Below are positions 1 through 7,800 of a stretch of 9,818 nt of DNA, piece by piece (position 1 is the first letter of the stretch; the number at the start of each line of letters is the position of its first letter). The position numbers and the translations under genes were made by a program. The notes under the pieces were generated by a model. That model had not been told where the DNA came from. It ran no database searches and saw only the letters and a program-made list of their open reading frames with translations. The DNA comes from an uncultured Clostridia bacterium. Its GTDB lineage: Bacteria > Bacillota > Clostridia > TANB77 > CAG-508. The stretch spans positions 1-9,818 of the forward strand of contig CAOSZT010000084.1 of assembly GCA_948528155.1 (NCBI GenBank). The letters run 5' to 3'.

Positions 1-99
1 GAGAAAGGTATGTATAATATATCAATTTTAATTGATGATTATATTATACAAGGTATTAAGAATGATTTTATTAATCAAGAATTTTGGAAAATATGTTGA
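1..99 (+). CDS. C-terminal end or small ORF, unknown protein (partial at left edge)
   Basis: An open frame enters from the left edge and ends at TGA 97-99. An internal ATG at 10 is preceded by a GAGAAAGG-like stretch, so this could also be a free-standing 29-residue peptide (starting MYNISILIDDYIIQG, ending FWKIC). I do not recognise it. The composition is rich in Ile, Asp and aromatic residues, with no cysteine pair or membrane segment. It could be the tail of a longer gene in the mobile element to which the downstream recombinase belongs. The stop codon lies inside the left arm of the inverted repeat at 97-156. Confidence is low because only 99 bases are visible. Confidence 0.3.
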   Translation, partial: EKGMYNISILIDDYIIQGIKNDFINQEFWKIC

Positions 100-156
100 A
101 TAGCAATAGGTTAATAAATTTATATAACTGAATTAATAACCATAAATAGCTATTCA
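97..156. repeat. Imperfect 60-nt inverted repeat / hairpin
   Basis: TGAATAGC at 97-104 is the exact reverse complement of GCTATTCA at 149-156. Inside it, GGTTA (109-113) matches TAACC (137-141), and further AATT/AATT pairing flanks a loop around 121-130. It overlaps the stop codon of the upstream ORF and ends just before the ribosome binding site of the ORF at 178. It has no T-run, so it is not a standard intrinsic terminator. It could be an operator, a recombinase-related site or an RNA structure; the sequence does not decide. Confidence 0.5.
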
Positions 157-177
157 CAGGGAAGGAATAGGTATTTT

Positions 178-273
178 ATGAAAAAAGAATATAAAATAAA
201 AGAAGTATTTGATGAAAAATCAAAACCATTAGAAGAGAAATTGAAAGATATATTTATAAGTTTTCTAATATAA
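178..273 (+). CDS. Small 31-residue hypothetical protein upstream of the recombinase
   Basis: ATG at 178-180 is preceded by an AGGGAAGGA-type ribosome binding site (157-165) about 12 nt upstream, and the frame closes at TAA 271-273. The product is lysine- and glutamate-rich (it starts MKKEYKIKEVFDEKSK and ends FISFLI), predicted mainly helical, with no metal site or membrane segment. It sits between the inverted repeat and the recombinase promoter. This position would suit a small accessory protein of a mobile element, such as an excision or regulatory factor, but nothing in the residues proves that. I do not recognise the family. It may also be a shortened remnant of a longer protein. Confidence 0.4.
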   Translation: MKKEYKIKEVFDEKSKPLEEKLKDIFISFLI

Positions 274-298
274 TCTAGCCTAAATTTATAAATATGAG

Positions 299-327
299 TT
301 GAAAAAATTTTATATAAATTGTATAAT
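299..327 (+). promoter_or_regulatory. Sigma-A-type promoter of the recombinase gene
   Basis: TTGAAA at 299-304 and TATAAT at 322-327 are separated by exactly 17 nt, close to the housekeeping consensus. Transcription would begin near 333-336, shortly before the AGGAGGG at 345-351. This rules out the ATG at 319 as a start, because it lies within the promoter. The promoter looks intact although the gene it drives is frameshifted. Confidence 0.7.
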
Positions 328-342
328 TCAGTTATAAATTGG

Positions 343-359
343 ATAGGAGGGAACCTATT
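343..359 (+). promoter_or_regulatory. Ribosome binding site within a small hairpin at the recombinase start
   Basis: AGGAGGG (345-351) is a near-perfect Shine-Dalgarno sequence placed 6-7 nt before an in-frame TTG (358). ATAGG (343-347) can pair with CCTAT (354-358), leaving a six-base loop (348-353). The pairing would cover part of the Shine-Dalgarno and the TTG. A second, weaker site GAGAGG (371-376) lies 5 nt before the ATG at 382. Translation could begin at either codon. The stem is only five base pairs, so its effect is uncertain. Confidence 0.4.
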
Positions 360-381
360 GTTATTGGAAAGAGAGGTTTTT

Positions 382-2023
382 ATGATAACAATAGCAAATC
401 CTGAAAAATATATTGCAGGATTATATGAAAGATTATCCAATGAAAAGATTGAAGTTGCAAGTGGCGAAGTAGTTGTTTCAAACGAAGATGAATTAGAAAG
501 TGGAAGTATCAGTACACAAAAGATTTTTAATGAAAACTTTTGTAAAGAAAGAAATATTCGTATATATAACCACTATACTGATGATGGAGTGTCAGGAGCA
601 ACCTTTGACAGGCCAGACTTCAATAGAATGATTAAGGACATTGAAAATAAAAAAATAAATATGGTAATTGTAAAAGACTTATCTAGGTTTGGGAGATTAT
701 CAAGTCAAATATCATATTATTTGGAAGAATACTTTATTGAAAAAGGTGTAAGGTTTATAGCTGTAAATGATGATATTGATACAGGAAATGCAGAGTCATC
801 AGAAGAAATAACACAATTCAAAGCATTTTTTAATGAGTGGTTTTTACGAGATACTTCAAAGAAAATAAGAAATGGTAAAAAGACAAGGGCAAAAGAAGGA
901 AAAGTAATGACTACTTATGCCACTTATGGTTATAAGAAAGACCCATTAGATCATAATCATTATGTACCTGACCCAGATACAGCACTAATAGTTAGAAGAA
1001 TATTTATGATGGCTAGAAATGGAAAGACACCAACAGATATAGGAAAAATTCTAACAGATGAAAGAGTTTTAGTTCCATCAGAAATATGTCGGGAATAATC
1101 ATACAAGAAAGAACGGAATAAAACGTGGGTGGAATAGAAACACTGTAAAAAGAATATTGCAAAATGTAACTTATCTTGGTTATGTATCAAATGGAAATGT
1201 AAAGAAAATCAATTACAAGAGTAAAAAAGTAATGATAATGCCTATGGAAGAAAGAATAATTGTAAAAGGTAAACATACACCATTAGTTGATGAAGAAACT
1301 TTCAATATAGTACAAGATATGATAAAAAGTAGAACTGGTGTAAGGAAAAAGTCTTATGATTGGTTGTTAAAAGGCTTATTAACTTGCAAAGAATGTGGTA
1401 AGAAATTAAGTGTTGTACCACAAAAGAAAAAGAATAAAATTACTTTTTATGTCAGATGTAATACTTATGCTTGTAATACTCATTTACATTTATGTACTCC
1501 ACATAGTAATAATTTAGAAAAACTGACCAACTATGTACTAGAACAAGTAAAAACAAGATGTAGAGAGTTTTTAGATGAAAATAAGTATATGAATGTTGCT
1601 AATTCTTCCAAAGACAAAATACTAAAAGATAGGTTTAATTTCAAGAATGAAATTCTAGTTTTAGAAAAGAAATTAAAAGATATTGATAAGATTATAGATA
1701 AGCTATATGAAGATAAATGCAAAGGTTTATTTGAAGATGAAGATTTTACAATAATTTACTCAAAACAAACTGAAATGAGAAAAGATATTGCCGAAAGAAT
1801 TAAATGTTTGCAAAAGCAAATAGAAAATGAAGATTCTTCAATAGATATAAATAAACTCGTAAAGGATTTTGTAGAGTTAAAAGAAATTACAAGAACAATG
1901 ATGGTTTCTTTAATAGATAGAATAGAAGTGTCAGAAGATAAAGAGATTACCATATATTATAAATTTAATATTTTAAATATGAGAAAATTAAATGATGATG
2001 AAGAACTAATAAATGTTGGCTAA
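382..2023 (+). pseudogene. Large serine recombinase (TnpX/TndX-type), frameshifted
   Basis: Large serine recombinases integrate and excise mobile elements through a covalent Ser-DNA intermediate. From ATG 382 the resolvase domain shows YERLS with probable nucleophile Ser19, then GSISTQK (41-47), DDGVSGATFDRPDF (67-80) and KDLSRFGR (98-105). After about residue 235 the frame ends at TAA 1096-1098. The remaining recombinase domain continues in frame 2 from about 1088 (VGNNHTRK.NGIKRGWNRNTVKRIL), so one extra base near 1087 explains the break. Frame 2 carries a zinc ribbon (C335, C338, C359, C364 and C371 in the repaired protein), then a Lys/Glu-rich coiled coil (about 405-490), and stops at TAA 2021-2023. 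The repaired length is about 546 residues, typical of the family. An upstream TTG at 358 with a better Shine-Dalgarno may be the true start. Unless the extra base is a sequencing error, the enzyme is inactive. Confidence 0.9.
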
Positions 2024-2044
2024 AAAAAGTCGTCATAATAGAAT
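2024..2044 (+). other. Candidate right attachment junction (recombinase end / truncated prepilin gene)
   Basis: Only 21 bases separate the recombinase stop from the point where prepilin-like coding begins. In-frame stops TAA (2036-2038) and TAG (2039-2041) stand immediately before it, and there is no Shine-Dalgarno sequence. The downstream reading starts in the middle of the hydrophobic helix of a prepilin-like N-terminus. Large serine recombinase genes commonly lie at one end of their element next to an attachment site. I infer that the crossover lies here or within a few bases of 2045. The exact core dinucleotide cannot be fixed without the left junction, which is not in the window. Confidence 0.45.
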
Positions 2045-2815
2045 ATGATAACAATAATAATATTTCTGATTTTGGCAGGAATAACAATAATGCAATTGTC
2101 AGAAAATGGAATTATTGATAAAGTTCAAAAAGCAAAGGAGGAAAGTATAAAAGAACAAATAAGAGAAGAAATACAACTTGAATTAATAGGTATAATTACA
2201 GAATGTATATCTAAAACACAAGAAATAACAAATGAAGTAATACAGCAAAAATTAAAAGAAAAATTATCAGGAATAGAAGTATTAGAAGATTTAACAGGGA
2301 GTTATAAAGGGTATGAATATGAAATTGATGAAAATTTTAATGTTCATATTGTAGGTAAAAGAAGTGATGAAATAAAAATAAAAGTAGATAAAAAAGTAGG
2401 TACGTCATATGTAACAATAGAAGTACAAGCCATGTCAACAAGTGGAAATATTGTTCAATATGAGTATATTGTAAATGGAATAAAATATGAAAGTGATAAA
2501 AATACATATACTATAGAAAACTTAGAGCCAGAATCAAATCATACAATAAAAATTATAGTAATAGATGGAAAACAAAATATAAAAGAATCATGAGAATATA
2601 AAATAAGGACTGAAGCAAGAACATATTTATATAAAGAAGGAAATGAGTACATAAATATAACAGGTGGTTGGATAGCTGCTATTAGATCTGGAGATGGAGC
2701 TTTGACGAAAACAGATCAAGATATGACATATACTTGTTCTTATGTAACATCTTATTTTAATGGGGATAGAGGTGCTGTTAGTTGTACAGTATATGAAATA
2801 TGGTTGAAAAAATAA
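2045..2815 (+). pseudogene. Prepilin-like surface protein with Fn3-like region, 5'-truncated and interrupted by TGA
   Basis: The visible reading begins MITIIIFLILAGITI, then ENGIIDKVQKAKEE. This is the second half of the type IV prepilin-like helix found in many clostridial surface proteins, whose full form has a short basic leader, a Gly cleavage site and ITLIALV before this segment. Leader, cleavage site and ribosome binding site are all missing. A helical region (about residues 20-80) is followed by a beta-rich Fn3-like segment (about 110-180). An in-frame TGA at 2591-2593 stops translation, yet the same frame stays open for 73 more codons to TAA 2813-2815. That part includes RTEARTYLYKEGNEYINITGG, which reads like a natural C-terminal domain of this family. 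The gene is therefore damaged twice: 5' loss at the recombinase junction, and a nonsense codon. The product would have been an exported, membrane-anchored pilin-like protein. Confidence 0.7.
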
Positions 2816-2862
2816 TAAGAAGAATATAATATTTAATATGATAATAAAATATAAATATAAAA

Positions 2863-2880
2863 GTATTCCAAAATGAATAC
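2863..2880. repeat. Short palindrome upstream of the zinc-ribbon/PH gene promoter
   Basis: GTATTC (2863-2868) and GAATAC (2875-2880) form a perfect 6-bp inverted repeat with a 6-nt spacer, about 28 nt upstream of the -35 element at 2909. No T-run follows, so terminator function is unlikely. It could be a dimeric regulator site or chance in AT-rich DNA. Confidence 0.3.
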
Positions 2881-2908
2881 ATATTAAAAACTTTGAATAA
2901 AAATGCTA

Positions 2909-2937
2909 TTGAAAAAAAGGTCGAATAGTGTTATAAT
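2909..2937 (+). promoter_or_regulatory. Sigma-A-type promoter of the zinc-ribbon/PH gene pair
   Basis: TTGAAA (2909-2914) and TATAAT (2932-2937) are 17 nt apart, giving strong agreement with the housekeeping consensus. The start of transcription would be near 2944, leaving a leader of about 40 nt before the ATG at 2986, with AGGAGGG in its last part. It probably drives both paralogues. Confidence 0.7.
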
Positions 2938-2985
2938 GCTAGACAGGTAAATTACTATAATTTTAAAAACAAAGGAGGGAACAAA

Positions 2986-3567
2986 ATGTTTTGTGAAAAG
3001 TGTGGAACTAAGTTAGAAGAATCAGCAGAGTTTTGTACTAATTGTGGTGCAAGTGTTTCAGAAACATCAAAAAAAGAAGGAGCTACTGAAAAAGTTGTAG
3101 ATAAAGAAATACAATTACATGTAAAACCAACTTTTAGTTTTGGATACATGGTATTACCAGCATTATTAATATATGGAATAATAATATTGGTTATATCAGT
3201 TATTTCTTTTATGGCAAGCCCTGGAGTAGGTTTAACAATTCTTGTTATAGGATTTGGAATATTAGCAGTTATACTTGGAATAAAAACACTACTTAATAAA
3301 AAGCAATATGATAGTTATACATATGATTTTTATAAAACTAAAGTTGTATATAAAGACAGTTTTTTAAATGTTTCTGAAAAAGAAGTTAAGTATAAATATA
3401 TAAGAGAAGTAACAATGCGTCAAACTTTTATACAAAGATTTTTCAATTTAGGTAATATTATATTATTTACTAATGCTGAAACTGGTTTTGGAAATGGTAT
3501 TAATATTGTGAATGTTAAAGATGTTCAAGATATCTATAAAAAAGTCAAAGCAGTAATTGACATTTAA
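2986..3567 (+). CDS. Zinc-ribbon, two-pass membrane protein with PH-like (bPH_2/DUF304-type) domain, copy 1
   Basis: The 193-residue protein starts MFCEKCGTKL with a short zinc ribbon formed by C3, C6, C17 and C20. A charged linker follows, then two hydrophobic helices (about 54-76 and 81-100) and a C-terminal domain containing YKDSFLN, KYKYIREVTM and ILFTNAE, a pattern typical of bacterial PH-like (YdbT/DUF304-type) domains. It probably sits in the membrane with ribbon and PH-like domain in the cytoplasm. The role of such proteins is not established. AAAGGAGGG precedes the ATG by a normal distance, and a strong promoter lies just upstream. The gene at 3609 is a clear paralogue 41 nt downstream, so the two are likely co-transcribed. 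Family placement is from motifs and domain order, not a search. Confidence 0.8.
   Translation: MFCEKCGTKLEESAEFCTNCGASVSETSKKEGATEKVVDKEIQLHVKPTFSFGYMVLPALLIYGIIILVISVISFMASPGVGLTILVIGFGILAVILGIKTLLNKKQYDSYTYDFYKTKVVYKDSFLNVSEKEVKYKYIREVTMRQTFIQRFFNLGNIILFTNAETGFGNGINIVNVKDVQDIYKKVKAVIDI
3391..3417 (+). repeat. 27-nt exact direct repeat shared by the two PH-domain genes, copy 1
   Basis: The 27 bases encoding most of the YKYIREVTM motif are identical, codon for codon, to positions 4020-4046 in the neighbouring paralogue. The flanking sequence is clearly diverged. This points to recent duplication, gene conversion or very strong constraint on this motif. Confidence 0.7.
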
Positions 3568-3608
3568 GAAATATAATAAGGTATAGAAAATGAAAGGAGA
3601 AAATTTTT

Positions 3609-4244
3609 ATGTTTTGTAAAAATTGTGGTACAGAGATAAATGATAATGCACATTTTTGCCCAAAATGTGGAAATAATAATCAAGGTGATCAACAAGCAAG
3701 TAAAAAAGTTGTAGAGGATAATCAAATTAAAAAGCAAATAAAACCAGAATTTAATTGGCCATATAAAATAATTACTATATTTGGAAAAGCTTTAGTTTAC
3801 TTTTTTATAATATTTTGTTATATAATTGCTGAAATAACTGAAGATTTAATAGTTATTACACCAATAATATTTTTAGTAGTTATTGCAGTTGGTATATTAT
3901 ATATTTTGATTAAGTTATTATTAGGAAAAATGCAATATAATGATTTAGAATATAATTTTTATAATACAAAAGTAGAATACAAAGATGGATTTTTAAATAA
4001 GGAGGAAAAAGAGTTAAAATATAAATATATAAGAGAAGTAACAATGACTCAAAATATTTTAGAAAGAATATTTAAAATAGGAACAATAAGAATATTTACT
4101 AATGCATCTAGTGGAAATTATGGTTATGGACGTAATCATAATATGATAGGAAAAAATGGAATATTCATTCATTGTGTTAAAAATGTAAAAGAAGAATACA
4201 ATAAAGTAAAAGAAATTATTGATGAAGGAACACAAGAGGATTAA
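3609..4244 (+). CDS. Zinc-ribbon, two-pass membrane protein with PH-like domain, copy 2
   Basis: The 211-residue product has the same plan as the gene at 2986. MFCKNCGTEI opens a zinc ribbon with C3, C6, C17 and C20 at identical positions. A polar linker, two hydrophobic segments (about 57-80 and 83-104) and a PH-like domain with YKDGFLN, KYKYIREVTM and IRIFTNAS follow. The loop after this last motif is longer than in copy 1 and is rich in Gly, Asn and His. GAAAGGAG lies about 10 nt before the ATG. There is no promoter or terminator in the 41-nt gap, so it should be expressed with copy 1. Divergence in linker and membrane segments, with conservation of ribbon and PH motif, suggests different partners or a hetero-oligomer; that is inference. 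The function is unknown. Confidence 0.8.
   Translation: MFCKNCGTEINDNAHFCPKCGNNNQGDQQASKKVVEDNQIKKQIKPEFNWPYKIITIFGKALVYFFIIFCYIIAEITEDLIVITPIIFLVVIAVGILYILIKLLLGKMQYNDLEYNFYNTKVEYKDGFLNKEEKELKYKYIREVTMTQNILERIFKIGTIRIFTNASSGNYGYGRNHNMIGKNGIFIHCVKNVKEEYNKVKEIIDEGTQED
4020..4046 (+). repeat. 27-nt exact direct repeat shared by the two PH-domain genes, copy 2
   Basis: Identical to 3391-3417, in the same reading phase within the paralogous coding region. Confidence 0.7.
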
Positions 4245-4346
4245 AATTAAAAACTAAAAATAGATTTTGACAAAAATGAAATCAAATAAAATCACTAATC
4301 ACATAAAAAGAAAAATAGAATATAATAAACCATAGGAGGCTAAAAT

Positions 4347-4700
4347 ATGTTAGAATTTGTATTAAATACAGTATTTTGGACACTAGCCATTTATGGTTTT
4401 TTTGAAGTTGTAAAAAGTGTAATATATATTGGTACATATACAAAATTTAGATCAGATGGTATATATGTAATTATTGCAGTTAAAAATCAAGAAGAAAAAA
4501 TTGAAGGGTTTTTGCGTTCAATAATTTTTAAAATTTTATATGGAAGAGAAGAATATCTAAAAAATATAGTTGTAGCTGATTTACAATCAAGTGATAATAC
4601 TAAAGAAATTGCAAAAAAACTTTCAAAAGATTATGATGTACTAAAAGTTACTAGTTGGAAAGATTGCAAACAGATAATAGACAGTGTGGATGAAAATTAA
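4347..4700 (+). CDS. Small membrane-anchored protein with glycosyltransferase-2-like motif
   Basis: ATG 4347 follows a good AGGAGG site at the usual distance. The 117-residue product begins with a hydrophobic helix (about 4-30) and then has an alternating beta/alpha pattern: GIYVIIAVKNQEEKIEGFL, then NIVVADLQSSDNTKEIAKKL, then VLKVTSWKDCKQII. The second piece resembles the nucleotide-sugar binding DDxSxDNT signature of GT-A (family 2) glycosyltransferases. However, the protein ends where such enzymes would carry their DxD metal motif and acceptor domain. It is too short for catalysis as known. It is either a shortened relative with a binding or structural role, or an unrelated protein with a similar fold start. 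The frame looks intact, with no recognisable continuation after TAA 4698-4700. Its distance from both neighbours suggests a separate transcript. Confidence 0.6.
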   Translation: MLEFVLNTVFWTLAIYGFFEVVKSVIYIGTYTKFRSDGIYVIIAVKNQEEKIEGFLRSIIFKILYGREEYLKNIVVADLQSSDNTKEIAKKLSKDYDVLKVTSWKDCKQIIDSVDEN

Positions 4701-4747
4701 ATATTAGTATATGGATGTAATTTTACATTATATGGTATTGTAATATT
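4700..4747. terminator. Imperfect long hairpin after the 117-residue gene, possible weak terminator
   Basis: AATATTA (4700-4706) pairs with TAATATT (4741-4747), TATA (4708-4711) with TATA (4729-4732), and ATGTAA (4715-4720) with TTACAT (4723-4728). Together they form an interrupted AT-rich hairpin starting at the last base of the stop codon. Only a short TTT follows, so termination would be weak. The innermost pairing leaves just two loop bases, so the top of the stem must open. Confidence 0.35.
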
Positions 4748-4787
4748 TCTGTAATATGATTAAATTTCCGTACTCTGATATTTTTTA

Positions 4788-4824
4788 TTGTTCGCTTTAA
4801 TATTAAAATTAAATATGATAAAAT
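4788..4824 (+). promoter_or_regulatory. Possible promoter region of polC
   Basis: A TATGATAAAAT stretch (4814-4824) offers overlapping -10 candidates TATGAT and TAAAAT. Possible -35 elements upstream (TTGTTC at 4788, TTAATA at 4797) fit poorly or with non-ideal spacing. A promoter is expected here because of the hairpin upstream and the gap of about 156 nt, but the match is weaker than at 299 or 2909. Confidence 0.3.
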
Positions 4825-4856
4825 AAAAATTGAACATATACAAAAGGAGCAAGAAA

Positions 4857-7800
4857 ATGGTAGAAGTAAAAACAAAAAAAGTAAAAGATATATTTAGTGA
4901 TTACCAAACAAAAGCAAACATAAAAGAAGCATATATAAAAGCACTAAATGTGATGAAAAAGACAAATACTTTAGGAATCGTATTAGAAATGGATGAATAC
5001 ATAGAAATAAAAGAAATATGGTATTTTGAAAAATTTTTAAAAGAAAGGTTTACTTTTAGTAATATAGATATGGAAATAAATTATCAAAAGGATACAACTC
5101 TGAAATCTATAAAAGAAGAGTGGCGAAATATCATATGTTATATGGCACACAAATATCCATTAATGAAGCCAATGTTATTATTAAAAAGTGAAATAGAAAT
5201 ACAAGATACTGCAATAAATGTAAAAATGAACATAAAAGGGGCTGATTTTTTAAAAGCAAAAAAAACTGATAAAGAATTAGAAAAAGTTCTGAAAAAGTTA
5301 TATGGGAAAGAATATAAAATAGAATTGGAAGAAATATATCGTAAAGAAGATGAACAAGAATATGAAAAAAGAATTAAACAAATGGAAGAAATAGCTATAA
5401 AAGAGACAATTTCATATATACCAGAAGAAAATGAACAACATATAGAAACAACACAAGTACAAGAATATAATGATCCAGATTATATGCCACCACAAGATTT
5501 GCCAGATGGATATATACCAGATATTCCAGTAGAAGAAATGGTATTGCCAGAAGAGATTGAACAATCTAATAATTCAAAATATATAATGGGAAAACCATCA
5601 AAAGCAAAAGAAAAATTAATAAAAATAAAAGATATTACTGCAGATAATGGAAGAGTAACATTAGAAGGAAGAGTTATAAATTGTCAATGTAGAGAAACAA
5701 AATCTGGAAAAGGAATGATTATTGTAGATTTATATGATGGAACAGGCACGATTACATGTAAATCTTTTGCAAAAGATATAAAAGAAGGAAATGAAATTAC
5801 AGAGAAAATAAAAAATGTGCAAGGTATTAAAGTAACAGGGAAAGCTGGACTTGATACATATGTAGGAGATGTTACAATAATTTCAAATACAATAATAGAA
5901 ATAGAAGATAATTTACCAGAGCTTCCAACAGAAGATGAAGATACACCTCTAATTTTAGGAAAAACTATGAACATAACAGCAACTTTAACAAAGATTTCAG
6001 AACTAGGTCCTGAAGATGGAGTTGTTTCATTAGATGGTGAAATTATTTTTATGGAAGATAGAGAACTAAAATCTGGAAAAACTTTATTAAGTTTTGATTT
6101 ATATGATGGTACAAGTACACTAACATGTAAGGCATTTTTGGAAAAGGACAAAGCCAAAAGGATTATTAAAAAAATGGGAAGTGTAAAAGGTGTAAAATTA
6201 GAAGGAAATGCACAAATGGATAATTTTTCAGGTGAACTTACTGTTATGTCAAATACTATTATTGAGAGTGAGGGTGTTAAAAAGGAAATTAGGCAAGATA
6301 ATGCAGAAGTTAAAAGGGTAGAACTACATATGCACACTAAAATGAGCCAAATGGATGCTGTTTCTTCTGCTACTGATTTGATAAAAAGAGCAATGAAATG
6401 GGGAATGAAGTCTATTGCTATTACAGATCATGGAGTTGTACAAAGTTTTCCAGAAGCATATCATTTAGTAGGTGATGATAATCCAGATATAAAAGTTATA
6501 TATGGAGTTGAGGCATATTTAGCACCAGATAATATGAAATCAGTGTATAATGGAAAAGGTCAATGTATAGATACCACATATTGTGTGCTAGACTTAGAAA
6601 CAACGGGATTTTCTGCAACTAATGATAGGATTACAGAAATTGGAATAATGAAAGTAAAAAATAAGGAAGTAATAGATCAATTTAGTTGTTTTGTAAATCC
6701 AGAAAGACATATACCAGAAAGGGTTTCGGCAGTTACAAATATAACAGATGATATGGTAATATCTGCAGAAACAATAGAAATAGTATTCCCAAAAGTTTTA
6801 GAGTTTTTAGGAGATTGTAAAAATACAGTTATTGTTGCACATAATGCGAATTTTGATGTAGGATTTTTAAAACAGAATGCTAAAAGATTAGGATATAATT
6901 TTGATTATACATATTTAGATACATTAAGTTTAGCAAAAGATTTATTCCCAAACTACAAGAAATATAAATTAGGAAAAATAGCAGAAAATTTAGGAATAAA
7001 AGTAGAAGTAGCACATAGAGCATTAGATGATGTTGATACTACAGTAAAAGTGTTTAATATTATGATAGATATGTTAAAAGAAAAAGGTGCAGAAAAAGTA
7101 GAAGATATAGACCATATTACAGATGACAGTGAAACAAAGAAAGAAGAATATAAAAAATTAAAAACATATCATGCAATTATTTTGGCTAAAAATTATGTAG
7201 GATTAAAAAATTTATATAAGCTAGTTTCATATTCACATTTGGATTATTTTTATAGAAAACCACGTATATTGAAAAGTATGTTAAAAAAATATTCAGAAGG
7301 TTTAATATTAGGAAGTGCATGTGAAGCAGGGGAAGTGTATCAAGCAATAGAACAAGGAAAACCAGATGAAGAAATTGAAGAAATTGCAAATGATTATGAT
7401 TATTTAGAAATTCAACCAATAGGAAATAATGAATTTTTAATAAGAAATGGTATTGTAAGAGATGAAGATGATTTAAGAGATATAAATAGAAAAATAGTAG
7501 CACTTGGAGAAAAGCTTAATAAGCCAGTTGTTGCAACATGTGATGTTCATTTTATGGATCCACAAGATGAAATATATAGACGCATATTAGAAGCGGGTCA
7601 AAAATATGATGACGCAGATAATCAAGCTCCATTATATTTAAGAACAACAGAAGAAATGCTTGAAGAATTTGAATATTTAGGAAAAGAAAAAGCATATGAA
7701 GTAGTAGTAACAAACACAAATGAAATATCAGATATGTGTGAGCAAATAAGTCCAATATCACCAGAAAAATGTCCTCCACATATACCAGGTTGTGAAGAAG

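Noticed and set aside
319..381. ATG at 319 as the recombinase start
   Set aside because: It lies inside the promoter, before the -10 element and the Shine-Dalgarno site, so it would not be in the transcript. No recombinase residues are added.
1080..1100. Programmed ribosomal frameshift in the recombinase
   Set aside because: No slippery heptamer or following stem is visible, and large serine recombinases are not known to use frameshifting. A simple one-base insertion fits better.
2591..2593. TGA recoding (Trp, Gly or Sec)
   Set aside because: Other genes here use TGG for Trp and normal Gly codons, and polC contains no in-frame TGA. There is no selenocysteine-type structure evident after the TGA.
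4267..4326. TTGACA (4267) with a TATAAT (4321) as a promoter for the 4347 gene
   Set aside because: The two boxes are about 48 nt apart, and neither has a good partner at 16-18 nt, so I did not annotate it.
4830..4856. TTG at 4830 as the polC start
   Set aside because: It precedes the AAGGAG site that serves ATG 4857 and has no good ribosome binding site of its own.
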